Shown here: one piece after another, positions 33,613 to 44,900 of the stretch | Position numbering within the stretch: the stretch's first letter is position 1 | Layout of the letters: every line of letters starts with the position of its first letter | Assembly (NCBI GenBank): GCA_015062655.1 | Contig: SUUG01000001.1 | Coordinates: 36,298-100,297 of the forward strand | Direction: 5' to 3' | From: Coriobacteriaceae bacterium | GTDB lineage: Bacteria; Actinomycetota; Coriobacteriia; Coriobacteriales; Coriobacteriaceae | Length of the DNA stretch: 64,000 nucleotides | The notes under the pieces: generated by a model | Database searches by the model: none | Seen by the model: the letters and a program-made list of their open reading frames with translations, nothing else | What the model was told of the DNA's origin: nothing | Program-made: the position numbers and the translations under genes

Positions 33613-34050
33613 ATGCATGCCTCACGGATACGCGTTCGAACTCTCCTGAACATCCAGGTCATCGTGCTCCCCGCCATCGCCATCTTCATCCTGTCCGGTG
33701 ATTGCGGCTTCGACGTCGTCAACGGCATGATGCAGTCCGGCGTCGTGGTGCCCCTCGGCCAGATGGGTGACCCGATCACCCCGATGAACTGGTTCTTCGC
33801 CATCCTGCTCGGCTCCGTGGGCCAGGCCGTCGTGTGGACCTTCATCCAGTACGGCTCCATGCGCCTCGAGCCGGCCATCGTGGCCGGCCTGCTCCTGCTG
33901 AGCCCCGTCTCCACCCTGGCCATCTCCGCTGCGCTGTTCCAGGAGTTCCCCTCCGTCCTGCAGCTGGTCGGCGCGGTGATCGTTCTGCTCTCGGTGGCGC
34001 TCCAGAACGGCTTGTTCAACAAGCTGCTCAACAAGAAGGCAACGGCGTAA
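33613..34050 (+). pseudogene. Truncated EamA/DMT-superfamily transporter (C-terminal half)
   Basis: A 145-residue membrane segment with four to five helices. The end, PAIVAGLLLLSPVSTLAISA then LQLVGAVIVLLSVALQNGL, is the second EamA repeat of drug/metabolite transporters, which usually have two repeats and about 300 residues. The first repeat is absent: only 91 bases separate the frame from hom. A remnant is most likely, although single-repeat small transporters exist. A strong terminator follows. Confidence 0.6.
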
Positions 34051-34087
34051 CGGGTTCTTTCGTTCCTGCTGCTCACCGTGTGAGATG

Positions 34088-34128
34088 CGCGGCTCCCTCG
34101 TGCCGGTGCGAGGGCGCCGCGTTTTTTT
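34088..34128 (+). terminator. Intrinsic terminator after the EamA remnant
   Basis: A stem of 6+6 bp around one mismatch (34088-34100 with 34109-34121), loop of 8, followed by T7. Confidence 0.9.
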
Positions 34129-34406
34129 GACCGCAGGGGGCGAAACAGAGATGTAACACGCTCCTTCGATGTGAGGGCAGTGCGAAAGCCGCAGGTCGCG
34201 GCCGTGTCCGGCTCCCTTGTGCGCGGCCGGTGGACCCGCTGGGCGGGCCGTCCGCGTCGATCCGCCGAAAACGTCTCGCTTTAACAGGGCAAATCGCGTA
34301 GGGTGTTGCGAACGCTCCATGCCGCCGGGTGCAGACACCGCGGCGAGGGGGCGTTGCCATATCGGATACCGGGGGAGACCCGGTGCGCATTCGGAGGGAG
34401 AACCGC
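34129..34406 (+). other. Leader region of the liv operon, no gene seen
   Basis: With the preceding terminator this makes a gap of more than 300 bases between the EamA remnant and livK. No convincing promoter boxes stand out. A small hairpin, ACCGGG-ggaga-CCCGGT, starts at 34368 and ends about 8 bases before the ribosome binding site of livK (GGAGGGAG, 34393-34400). No T-box or other known riboswitch was recognised. Confidence 0.5.
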
Positions 34407-35585
34407 ATGTCTATCAACATGAACCCTGCTATGAACCGCAGGAGCCTGATCGCGGGCGTAACCGGGCTGGGGGCGGCGGGCATTCTCGCCGGGTGCTCTG
34501 ATGGCGGCGCCGCGGCCGAGGGCTCCGCGTCCGCTGCGGCGGGCGGTTTCAAGATCGGCAGCATCGGCCCGAAGACGGGAGCCACCGCCTCCTACGGCAT
34601 CTCGGTCACCAACGGCGTGGAGCTCGGCTGCAAGGACTTCTCCGTGGACGGCCTCTCGTTCGAGTGCAAGAGCGAGGATTCCACCGGCAACGCCGAGACC
34701 GCGGTGAACGCCTACAACACGCTCGTGGACTGGGGCATGCAGGCGCTCGTGGGCCCCACGCTGACCGGCCCCTCGGTCTCCGTGGCCGACCAGTGCAACA
34801 CGGACCGCACCTTCATGATCACGCCGTCGGCCTCCTCCGAGGACGTCACGGCCGGCAAGGACTGCGTCTTCCAGATCTGCTTCACCGACCCCAACCAGGG
34901 TAGGAACGCCGCCCTCTTCCTCGCCGAGAAGTACGCCGACGAGAAGATCGCCGTGATCTACAACTCCGGCGACGCCTACTCCTCCGGCATCTACACCGCC
35001 TTCACCGAGCAGGCCAAGGCCTCCAAGCTCCAGGTCGTGAGCGAGGAGTCCTTCAAGGACGACTCCGCCTCGAGCTTCAACAACCAGCTCACCAAGGCCC
35101 AGGCCGCGGGCGCGACCCTCATCTTCGCCCCCATCTACTACACGCCGGCGTCGGTGCTGCTCACCAACGCGCACGACATGGGCTACGACGTCACGGTCAT
35201 GGGCTGCGACGGCATGGACGGCATCCTCGGCGTCGAGGGCTTCGACACGAGCTACGCCGAGGGCCTGCTGCTCATGACGCCCTTCTCCGCCGACGACCCG
35301 GCGAGCGCCGACTTCGTCAAGGCCTATCAGGACGCCTACGGCGAGACGCCCGACCAGTTCGCCGCCGACGCCTACGACGGCGTCCACGCGGTGGCCGAGG
35401 CCATCAAGAAGGCCGGCGTGACCCCCGACACCGCTCCCGAGGACTCCTGCGAGAAGCTCGCGGCCGCCATGCTCGAGATCACGGTCGAGGGCCTCACGGG
35501 CACGCTCTCCTGGAACGACAAGGGCCAGGTCGAGAAGGACCCCACGGCATTCGTAATCAAGGACGGGAAGTACGTCCAGGCGTAG
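34407..35585 (+). CDS. livK: Branched-chain amino acid ABC transporter substrate-binding lipoprotein
   Basis: A 392-residue periplasmic-binding-fold type I lipoprotein. Signal NRRSLIAGVTGLGAAGILAGC with the lipobox LAGC; mature part opens FKIGSIGPKTGATASYG and contains VGPTLTGPSVSVADQCN and MITPSASSEDVTAG, as in Leu/Ile/Val-binding proteins. GGAGGGAG precedes the ATG at 34407. First gene of livKHMGF; a strong hairpin follows, probably giving excess binding protein over membrane subunits. Confidence 0.9.
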   Translation: MSINMNPAMNRRSLIAGVTGLGAAGILAGCSDGGAAAEGSASAAAGGFKIGSIGPKTGATASYGISVTNGVELGCKDFSVDGLSFECKSEDSTGNAETAVNAYNTLVDWGMQALVGPTLTGPSVSVADQCNTDRTFMITPSASSEDVTAGKDCVFQICFTDPNQGRNAALFLAEKYADEKIAVIYNSGDAYSSGIYTAFTEQAKASKLQVVSEESFKDDSASSFNNQLTKAQAAGATLIFAPIYYTPASVLLTNAHDMGYDVTVMGCDGMDGILGVEGFDTSYAEGLLLMTPFSADDPASADFVKAYQDAYGETPDQFAADAYDGVHAVAEAIKKAGVTPDTAPEDSCEKLAAAMLEITVEGLTGTLSWNDKGQVEKDPTAFVIKDGKYVQA

Positions 35586-35611
35586 GTTTCACCTGCACAG
35601 ACGTGCTTTGA

Positions 35612-35646
35612 CGCAGGCAGGGGCGGTATCGCTGCCCCTGCCTGCG
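35612..35646 (+). promoter_or_regulatory. Hairpin between livK and livH
   Basis: A perfect 13-bp stem (35612-35624 with 35634-35646), loop of 9, no U-tract. It probably protects the livK mRNA or attenuates read-through. The same arrangement is seen after the TrpX-like binding protein. Confidence 0.65.
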
Positions 35647-35693
35647 CTCGGTTGAGCTGTATTGTCCCCTCTGACAGATTGCGAGGTGCACAT

Positions 35694-36575
35694 ATGACGG
35701 TCTTCCTCCAGTACCTGGCCAACGGCCTCGCCATGGGAAGCGTCTACGCCATCATCGCGCTCGGATACACCATGGTGTACGGCATCGCCAAGATGCTCAA
35801 CTTCGCCCACGGCGATGTGATCATGGTGGGCGCGTACGTCTCATTCTGCGCGACGAGCTACCTCGGGCTGCCCGCCTGGCTCGCCGTGGTGCTGTCGATC
35901 GCGGCCTGCACGGTGCTGGGCGTCCTCATCGAGGGCCTGGCCTACAAGCCGCTGCGCCAGGCCGGCCCGCTCGCGGTGCTCATCACCGCCATCGGCGTGT
36001 CCTACCTGCTGCAAAACGCCGCCCAACTCATCTGGGGCGCGACGCCCAAGAACTTCACGGCCATCGTGAGCTTCCCGGTGCCCGAGCCCTTGGCCTCGCT
36101 CAACGTGTCCGCGGTGAGCATCACCACGATCGCGGTCTGCCTCGTCATCATGGCGGCGCTCATGTGGTTCACGGGCCGCACCAAGATGGGCAAGGCCATG
36201 CGGGCCGTCTCGGAGGACAAGGACGCCGCCCGCCTCATGGGCATCAACGTGAACCGCACGATCTCCATGACCTTCGCGATCGGCTCGGCGCTCGCCGCGC
36301 TCGCCGGCGTGCTCATGTGCAGCTATGCCCCGGTGCTCCAGCCCACCACGGGTGCCATGCCCGGCATCAAGGCCTTCACGGCGGCGGTGTTCGGCGGCAT
36401 CGGGTCCATCCCGGGCGCCTTCATCGGCGGGATCCTGCTCGGCATCATCGAGGCGATGGCCCAGGCATACATCTCCACGAGCCTGGCCAACTCCATCGTC
36501 TTCGCCGTGTTGATCGTGGTGCTGCTCGTGAAGCCCGCCGGGCTCCTCGGCAGGTACGTGCCGGAGAAGGTGTAG
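35694..36575 (+). CDS. livH: Branched-chain amino acid ABC transporter permease LivH
   Basis: A 293-residue membrane protein with about eight helices. The family blocks NGLAMGSVYAIIALGYTMVY and LNFAHGDVIMVGAY near the N-terminus, and AVFGGIGSIPGAFIGGILLG near the C-terminus, are typical of LivH. GAGGTG lies 6 bases ahead of ATG 35694, preferred over an upstream start at 35652. It is followed directly by livM. Confidence 0.93.
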   Translation: MTVFLQYLANGLAMGSVYAIIALGYTMVYGIAKMLNFAHGDVIMVGAYVSFCATSYLGLPAWLAVVLSIAACTVLGVLIEGLAYKPLRQAGPLAVLITAIGVSYLLQNAAQLIWGATPKNFTAIVSFPVPEPLASLNVSAVSITTIAVCLVIMAALMWFTGRTKMGKAMRAVSEDKDAARLMGINVNRTISMTFAIGSALAALAGVLMCSYAPVLQPTTGAMPGIKAFTAAVFGGIGSIPGAFIGGILLGIIEAMAQAYISTSLANSIVFAVLIVVLLVKPAGLLGRYVPEKV

Positions 36576-37644
36576 GTGAACCCGATGAACTTCCTCAAAG
36601 ACAAGGTCACGCGCCGTGACTTCATCACCTACGGGCTCGTGGTCGCGGCCTTCGCCGTCGTGTCGCTGCTCGCGGCCCAGGGCGTGATCCCGCGGTCGCT
36701 TCGCGGCCAGCTCGTGCCCGTCACCTGCTACGTCGTGATGGCGATCTCGCTGAACCTCGTGGTCGGCGTCGCCGGCGACCTCTCCCTCGGGCACGCCGGC
36801 TTCATGAGCGTCGGCGCGTTCTCGGGCATCGTCACGGCCATGAGCCTGACCGAGGCCATCCCTGATCCCGCCATCCGGCTCGCGATCTCGATGGTCGTCG
36901 GCGCGCTCTTCGCGGCCGTGGCCGGCTTTTTGATCGGCATCCCGGTGCTGCGCCTGCGCGGCGACTACCTCGCAATCGTGACCCTCGCCTTCGGCGAGAT
37001 CATCAAGGAGGTCGTGAACTGCCTGATCGTGGGCGTCGACTCCACGGGGCTGCACGTCATTTTCAATGTCGGCGGTGACAAGACGGTGGCCGACCTGCAC
37101 CTGCTCGAGGGCGGCGTCGCGATCATCAAGGGCGCCCAGGGCGCCTCGGGGACCGCCAAGATCGCGACCTTCGCGGCCGGTTTCGTGCTCGTCATGATCA
37201 CGCTCGTGGTCGTGTTGAACCTTGTGCGGAGCCGCGCGGGCCGCGCCATCATGGCCGTGCGCGACAACCGGATCGCCGCCGAGAGCGTGGGCTTGTCCGT
37301 GACCAAGTACCGCCTTATCGCGTTCGTGGTCTCGGCGGCGCTCGCCGGTGCGGCCGGGGCGCTCTACGGGGCGAACTTCTCCCAGCTCTCGCCCGCGAAG
37401 TTCGATTTCAACACGTCGATCCTCGTCCTCGTGTTCGTGGTGCTCGGCGGTCTGGGCAACATGCGCGGCTCCATCATCGCCGCGGTGCTCCTGACGATCC
37501 TGCCCGAGGCCCTGCGCGGCTTCTCCGACTACCGCATGCTCGTGTACGCGATCGTCTTGATCCTCGTCATGCTCTTCACCAACAACCCCCAGCTCAAGCT
37601 GTTGATCGGAAAGATCGTGCCCAAACGAGAGGAGGCGGCGGCCC

Positions 37645-37655
<11 letters not shown>
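36576..37655 (+). CDS. livM: Branched-chain amino acid ABC transporter permease LivM
   Basis: A 359-residue permease with the conserved LSLGHAGFMSVGAFSG and the C-terminal VFVVLGGLGNMRGSIIAAVL blocks. GTG 36576 follows the livH stop immediately and has GGAGAAGG upstream; ATG 36585 with AGGTG is an equally good start. It overlaps livG by 11 bases. Confidence 0.93.
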
Positions 37656-38503
<848 letters not shown>

Positions 38504-38511
<8 letters not shown>

Positions 38512-39256
38512 CGTGACGACCGCGCAGGCCCCGGGTGCGCCCGCATCCGACGCCATGCTCTCGGTGTACAACATCAACGTCTGGTACGGTGCGATCCATG
38601 CGATCAAGAACGTGTCCTTCGACGTGAACGAGGGGGAGGTCGTGGCGCTGATCGGCGCGAACGGCGCCGGCAAGTCCACGACGCTCAAGACGGTCTCGGG
38701 CCTTCTCAGGAGTCAGACCGGCTCGATCAGCTTTCTTGGCGAGGACATCATGCACACCCCGGCCGACAAGCTCGTGGGGCGGGGTCTCGCGCAGGTTCCG
38801 GAGGGGCGCCGCGTCTTCCTCGAGATGTCGGTTGAGGAGAACCTCGAGATGGGCGCCTACACGCAGCCCAAGTCGACGGTGGCGCCGGGGATCGCGCGGG
38901 TCTACGACGCCTTCCCGCGCCTGAAGGAGCGCCGTCGCCAGGTGGCGGGGACGCTTTCCGGCGGAGAGCAGCAGATGCTCGCGATGGGCCGGGCACTCAT
39001 GAGCAACCCGAAGCTGCTGATGCTCGATGAGCCCTCGATGGGTCTGGCGCCCATCCTGATCGAGCAGATCTTCCAGATCATCGAGGAGCTGCACCGCGCC
39101 GGCTCGACGATCCTGCTCGTGGAGCAAAACGCGCAGATGGCGCTCTCCATCGCCACGCGCGCCTACGTGATGGAGACCGGCAAGGTGACCCTCACGGGCA
39201 CCGGCGCCGAGCTCCTCGTGAACGACGACGTCCGCCGCGCCTACCTGGGCGGATAG
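38504..39256 (+). CDS. livF: Branched-chain amino acid ABC transporter ATPase LivF
   Basis: A 250-residue ATPase: Walker A GANGAGKSTTL, signature LSGGEQQMLAMGRAL, Walker B LLMLDEPSMGLAP, H-loop LLVEQNA. N-terminal NINVWYGAIHAIKNVSFDV is typical of LivF. Last gene of the importer, which brings in Leu, Ile, Val or related aliphatic amino acids at ATP cost. No terminator with a U-tract is evident right after it. Confidence 0.94.
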
Positions 39257-39414
39257 GGCGGACGGCGCGCTCGGGCGGGCATGCGCTGGTTGCGTGCCGC
39301 GGCCGGTGCGGGAGGACTCGCGCACGTTGCATGTGGCGCGGGTCGTGCGATCGTGCTTCGTAGGTGGCGGCCTGCGCGTCTCAGGTTGATCGCGGCCCTC
39401 TTCCGCACCGTGAG

Positions 39415-39584
39415 GGGGTCGGTCTGACAGAAGTCCCCGCTGTGAACGTTCACGGCGGGGACTTCTGGCTTCCAAGCGCGCTATCCGGTCTGTTTGCACA
39501 GGTTCGATTATCCGATTTGGTCCAAATCTCGGCTTTTGCGTCGAACGGGTCGTTCACAGCGGGGACTTCTGTCAGACCGACCCC
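39415..39584. repeat. Inverted-repeat element with 34-bp perfect arms
   Basis: The arms 39415-39448 and 39551-39584 are exact reverse complements. The left arm continues into a 40-base near-perfect palindrome (39428-39467, one mismatched pair), so the module CAGAAGTCCCCGC..GTGAACG occurs three times. There is no reading frame. It fills the 476-base gap between livF and the DUF4931-type gene; the rest of the gap shows nothing else recognisable. Either a MITE/REP-like mobile unit or a bidirectional transcript-end structure. Confidence 0.85.
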
Positions 39585-39732
39585 TTGCACGGCCGAACCC
39601 TGCCAGCCCGACCGGTTTCCAGCTCGTTCCCACCCCTCGGTTTGGCGCACCTCCGACCCGTTTGGGCCGGGTCGAACCTCAGGTCAGGCCCGCTTTCGGT
39701 TCAGCGGCTCCGCTGCCGCCCCGCCCCGGTCC

Positions 39733-40611
39733 TCATCCCTCCAGGTACCGCCTGAGATCGGCCGCGTCGGATTCGAGTTTGGCCGCGCAGTCCACCTGGG
39801 ACAGGCGATAGCCCACGAAATACGGCGAGGCCACCCAGCGTGGCGCGACCTTGCAGACCACGCGCCCCGGCAGGGGATAGAAGAAGAGGTTGTACGAGGT
39901 GCATTGCCCGCCGTGATGCTCCTTGAGCAGGTAGCGCGCCGTGGCGGCGATCGCATCGGCGAAGATGTCGACCGCGTCGTCCGCGTCGAGTGCGTCGTCC
40001 GCACCGTTCACGGCGGTGACGTTCGCGCCGCTTCGCCCGTCCCCGCACCGGCCGCCGACGTCCGCTCCGTCCCCGCATCCGCAGCCGCCCGCTCCCTCGC
40101 GCTCCATCGCGACGTTCACCTCGAAGAACCCCATCACCGGGTCGGTTGACACGCTCACCGCCACGTCGCCGCGCTTCCACACGGGCATGCCGCCGAGGTT
40201 CTCCTCTGAGACCTCCGCGTACCCGTCCTCTCCCACAAGACCCACCACCTGCAGATGCGGGTGGTGCAGGCTCCCGCCAGAGAGCGGGCCGAAGTTCTTG
40301 TACATGAGCACGCTTCGAAACGCCCCCGTGGCGGCCATGGCGTCCCAGCAGGAGAGCGCGAAGCGGACCACCTCGCGCGCCTGCCGGCGGGGGTAGCGCG
40401 AGAGGTCGCCGTCGTGGTCGGCCGATTCGATGATGACCGTCTGCACGGTGTCGGCGAGCGTGCGGTACTTGTTCATGAGCCAGATGCGGTCGCGCTCGCG
40501 CAGCAGCACGTCTTGAAGGCCGCCCACGTCGCAGAAGGGGCAGTGGTCGGTCGGACGCCGGTTGTCGTCGGGCTTTCCGCGCGAGGCGGCGCTCTCGAAG
40601 ATGAGCGGCAT
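39733..40611 (-). CDS. DUF4931-type HIT/GalT-fold protein
   Basis: A 292-residue protein resembling the nucleotidyl-transferase-like DUF4931 family. Conserved features: CPFCDVGGLQ (likely metal-binding Cys pair), IWLMNKYRTLADTVQTVIIE, and the HIT-like GGSLHHPHLQVVGL in which the H-x-P-H-x-Q segment is the catalytic-type motif of galactose-1-phosphate uridylyltransferases. Residues about 172-215 are a Gly/Asp/Ala-rich insertion of low complexity. It lies 3 bases after the transporter gene on the same strand, so they are co-transcribed. Substrate unknown. Confidence 0.75.
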   Translation of the reverse strand: MPLIFESAASRGKPDDNRRPTDHCPFCDVGGLQDVLLRERDRIWLMNKYRTLADTVQTVIIESADHDGDLSRYPRRQAREVVRFALSCWDAMAATGAFRSVLMYKNFGPLSGGSLHHPHLQVVGLVGEDGYAEVSEENLGGMPVWKRGDVAVSVSTDPVMGFFEVNVAMEREGAGGCGCGDGADVGGRCGDGRSGANVTAVNGADDALDADDAVDIFADAIAATARYLLKEHHGGQCTSYNLFFYPLPGRVVCKVAPRWVASPYFVGYRLSQVDCAAKLESDAADLRRYLEG

Positions 40612-40614
40612 GGG

Positions 40615-41703
40615 CTAGCCCTCCCGCTCCGGGGTGCTCGCGGTCGAACCCGCGCTCCCCTCCGCCAACGCGGCGGTGCCCTCGCCCGCGCCGACCTCCG
40701 CCATCGCAGCGTCCACCGCCGCCCGCCCGGCCTCGACCGCCGCCCGGCTCCGCTCACGCTCCTCCCGGCCGAGCCACATCATGGTCCGCCCGGCCATGGA
40801 GGCCAGAACCTGCTGGAAGAGCGTCCCGCACATCACCGGGAAGACCACCTCGCCGGGGAAGTACCGGGTCGCGATGACCGCGCCCGACGAGATGTTGCGC
40901 AGACCGCAGTCGAAGCTCATCGTGACGAGGGTGGGGAAGGACCGCCCGAGCAGCCGCGCCGCGAGCGCCCCCCACACGAACCCCGTGGAGGCGAACAGGA
41001 GGATGAACAGGGCGACCTCGGCGCGCTCCCAGGTCATATGCAGCACGTGCCCACTCATGGCCGTCGAGTTCGCGGTGATGACCACGAGCATGAGGACGCG
41101 GCAGGCCGGGCTGATGACGGGGGAGAGCCTCGTGTGCCCCCAGCCGCCCGTGACCTCGTTCAAGACCATGCCCGCGAGCGCCGGGATGGCGATCATGAAG
41201 AGCATCTCGCGCATCATGCCGAGCGCGTCGATCGCCACGGCCTCGCCGAGGAGCGCATTCAAGGTGAACGGGATGCTGAAGGGGGAGATGACCGTCGTCA
41301 AAAGGATGGTCGCGAGTGCGAGCGAGCCGTTGCCCCCGTAGATCCCCACCCACATGAAGCTCACGATGCCCACGGGCACGGAGTACTCGAGCACGATCCC
41401 CGTGATGAGGTTCACGTTGCCGGCGAACAGCAGCTGCGCGAGACCGAAGGCCGCGAGCGGCATGAACACGAGCGACACCAGGATGATCGCGATGAGGTCC
41501 GCCGGATGCTTGAAGGTGTCGATGACCTGCGCGAGCGAGTTGTTGAGCGATCCCTGGAACGTCATGAAGGCGAAGATCGCGGGCACGAGGGGGCTCATGG
41601 CGCCGAAGAAGCGGGGGAAGAGGACGCCGAGCACCACGCACAAGGGGACGAGGAGGGGCATGTGCCCCGCGATCGCCGATCCGAACCCTGTCCACCGCTC
41701 CAT
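40615..41703 (-). CDS. Bile acid:sodium symporter (BASS) family transporter
   Basis: A 362-residue membrane protein with nine to ten helices. BASS-like features are FMTFQGSLNNSLAQVI, VLEYSVPVGIVSFMWVGI and SFDCGLRNISSGAVIATRYF. Members move bile acids, pantoate, pyruvate or other organic anions with Na+, so the ligand is open. The last 45 residues are a charged Ala/Glu tail. The start at 41703 has GGGGGG about 10 bases upstream; an upstream extension to 41892 looks non-coding. Divergent from the RecJ fusion gene. Confidence 0.8.
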   Translation of the reverse strand: MERWTGFGSAIAGHMPLLVPLCVVLGVLFPRFFGAMSPLVPAIFAFMTFQGSLNNSLAQVIDTFKHPADLIAIILVSLVFMPLAAFGLAQLLFAGNVNLITGIVLEYSVPVGIVSFMWVGIYGGNGSLALATILLTTVISPFSIPFTLNALLGEAVAIDALGMMREMLFMIAIPALAGMVLNEVTGGWGHTRLSPVISPACRVLMLVVITANSTAMSGHVLHMTWERAEVALFILLFASTGFVWGALAARLLGRSFPTLVTMSFDCGLRNISSGAVIATRYFPGEVVFPVMCGTLFQQVLASMAGRTMMWLGREERERSRAAVEAGRAAVDAAMAEVGAGEGTAALAEGSAGSTASTPEREG

Positions 41704-41870
41704 ATGCTGACCGCCCCCCTGCGCTACTCGTGAATCGCCTCCTGTATGCTCCGCCCACCCGGCCCGTCCGTCAACGGTCGACTGGCCCCGTGTGCCGAAT
41801 GTAACAAGGCCGCCGGCCGCGTCCCGTCCCCGCTCGGCGCATCGCCGCGCCTTGTGTCCGCTCGAACGCG

Positions 41871-41876
41871 TATACT
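41871..41876 (+). promoter_or_regulatory. Possible -10 of the recJ-recQ fusion gene
   Basis: TATACT 58 bases before the ATG at 41934, in an otherwise GC-rich intergenic stretch. No good -35 at the right distance. Confidence 0.4.
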
Positions 41877-41933
41877 CGAATCCGTACAACACGAAGCCCG
41901 CCGCAGCGGGCGAACCTGTGGGATTTGATCAAC

Positions 41934-44900
41934 ATGTCTACGCTTCAGTCGACGCGCCGCTGGTCGGTGGCGCGCCCCCATCCCGAGCTCGAGGCCGAGC
42001 TCTCCCGTGAGCTCGATGTCGCGCCCCTCGTGGCACGGGTCATGGCCGCCAACGGCATCTCCTCCGTCCGCGAGGGCAAGCTCTTCCTCACCCCCTCGCT
42101 CGAGCGCGATTGGGCCGACCCCCTCATCATCCCCGGCATGCCGGGGGTGGTCGAGCGCGTCTGCCGCGCGGTCGAGGCGGGGGAGCGCATCGCCGTCTTC
42201 GGAGACTTCGATGTCGACGGCATCACGTCCACCTGCCTGCTCACCGAGGGCCTGCGCGCGCTCGGTGCCGTGGCGGAGCCCTTCATCCCGCGCCGTTTCG
42301 GCGAGGGCTACGGCATCAGCCGGGAGGCGCTCGATCGCGTGATCGACGCATGCGCCCCCGATCTCGTCGTCACGGTCGACAACGGCATCGCCGCCCGCGA
42401 CGAGACCCCCTACCTCGCCGAGCGCGGTATCGACCTCGTGGTGACCGACCACCACGAGCCGGGCGGCCTCGTTCCTCGCGACGTCCCCCTCACCGACCCC
42501 AAGCTCTCCGACGAGGGCCCCTCCCGCGAGCTCGCCGGCGCCGGCGTGGCATTGAAGCTCGTGCAGGCCCTCGGCGAGCGCCTGGGCGCCCCCGAGCTCT
42601 GGCGCCGCTACACCGAGGTCGCGGCCCTCGGCACCGTGGCCGACATGATGACGCTCACGCCCGAGAACCGCGCCCTCGTGGCCGACGGCATCGCCCATAT
42701 GCGCGCCACGGCCCGCCCGGGCTACATCGCGCTCGCCGCCCTCACGCGCACGGACCTCTCGACCGTGACCACGGACTCGCTATCGTTCTCCCTGATCCCG
42801 CGGCTGAACGCCGCCGGCCGCATGGCCGATCCGGCCCTCGCGCTCGAGCTGCTCATGGCCACCGACCCCATCGAGGCGGGCCGGCTCGCCGCCGAGCTCG
42901 AGCAGGTCAACCAGGAGCGCCGCAGCACCGAGGCCGACCTGACGGAGCAGGCGCTGGCCCGCGTCGCCGAGACCTACGACGGCGGCCGCGTGATCGTGGT
43001 GGGCGGCGAGGGCTGGCACGAGGGCGTCAAGGGCATCGTCGCGAGCCGGCTCACCAACCGCTACCACGTCCCCTCGCTGCTGTTCTCCATCGAAGACGGG
43101 ATCGCCCGCGGCTCGGGGCGCTCCGTGGGGAGCATCAACCTGTTCGACGCCGTCGAGCGCTGCTCCGACCTGCTGATCCGCTTCGGCGGGCACGCGGGGG
43201 CGGTGGGCGTGACCTGCGCCGCCGAGAACCTGGACGCCCTGCGCGACCGGCTCGGGGCGGTCCTCGCCGAGCTCCCGAAGGAGGATTTCGAGGACACCGG
43301 CGACATCTCGGCCACGGTCTCCCTCGCCGAGCTCGATATCGACACGGTGCGCCAGCTCTCCTTGCTCGAGCCGTTCGGCCAGGGCAACCGCACGCCCGTC
43401 TTCGCCGTCGAAGGCGTCACGATGACCGACCGGGCCTGCGTGGGCCGCACCGGCGACCACCTGCGCTTCTCGGCGACGGACGGGGCGGTGTGCGTGCCGG
43501 CCATCATGTTCCGCGCGCCCGAGCCCGCCGAGCTCGCCGCCTGCGACACCGTGGTCGACCTCGTCTTCGAGGCCGTCGCCGAGACCTGGGCGGGCCGCAC
43601 GAAGACGAAGCTCATGATCAAGGACATCTTGCGCCACGGGCCGGAGGGCGGCGCCGGGCAGCCCGCCCGGGCAGTGCCCGGGGAGGGTGACGAGGTGCCC
43701 TGCTGCGTCGACGGCGTGGGGGAGGGGCCCGCCCCGTCCGCCGGCGCCGAGGCCGCCTCCCGCCGCGCGAGCCTCGTGCGCCTGCCCTACACCGAGCTCA
43801 CGCGCGCGCTCATCCACGCCCTCATCGGGACGGCCGAGCCCCACGCCGCCCAGATGCGCGCCCTGGACGCGCTGGCGGGCGGGGAGGACGTCCTCGCCGT
43901 CATGGGCACGGGCCGCGGCAAGTCGCTGGTCTTCCAGGTGCACGCCGCGCGCGAGGCCATCCTGAACGGCGCGGCGAGCGTCTTCGTCTACCCGCTGCGC
44001 GCGCTCGTCGCCGACCAGGCCATCCACCTCGAGGCCTCCCTCGCCCCGCTCGGCCTCAAGGTCGGCGTCCTCACGGGTGAGACGCCCGCCGACGCCCGCC
44101 CGCGCGCCTTCGCACAGCTCGCCTCCGGCGCGCTCGACATCGTCCTCACCACGCCCGAGTTCCTCGCCATCCACGCGCAGCGCTTCGCCGCCGCCCGCCG
44201 CGTGCGCTTCGTCGCCCTCGACGAGGCCCACCATATCGCCGGCGCCCGCGGCGGCGACCGCGAGGCCTACCTCGATCTGCCCAGTGTCCTGCGTCGGCTC
44301 GGGTCGCCACGCGTCCTCGCCTGCACCGCCACGGCAACCGCCGAGGCCGCCGCCGCGATCCGCGAGGTCCTGCCCGCCGCCCGCACCGTGGTGGATGACG
44401 CGATCCGCGAGAACCTCGCCGTGGACGACGACCGCGACCTCGCGGCGCGCGAGAACCGGCTCGTGTCCATCGTCGCCACCGGCGAGAAGTGCGTGGTCTA
44501 CGTCAACTCACGCGAGCAGTCGGTCTCGCTCGTGCGCATGCTGCGCCGCCGGGTGCCCGACCGGGCGCGCGCCATCGCCTTCTACAACGCGGGGCTCTCC
44601 CGCGCCGACCGCAGCCGGGTCGAGGGGGCCTTCAGGGACGATGAGCTCAGCTGCATCGTGTCCACCTCGGCGTTCGGCGAGGGCGTGAACCTCCCCGGCA
44701 TCAGGCACGTGGTCCTCTACCACCTGCCCTTCTCGGCCACGGAGTTCAACCAGATGAGCGGCCGCGCCGGGCGCGACGGCGATCCGGCCAGCATCCACCT
44801 GCTCTACTCGTCGCGCGACGCCCGCATCAACGAGCGCCTGCTGACCGACCTCGCACCCGAGCGCGGGGAGCTCGTCGCGCTGTACCGGGCGCTCCAGACC

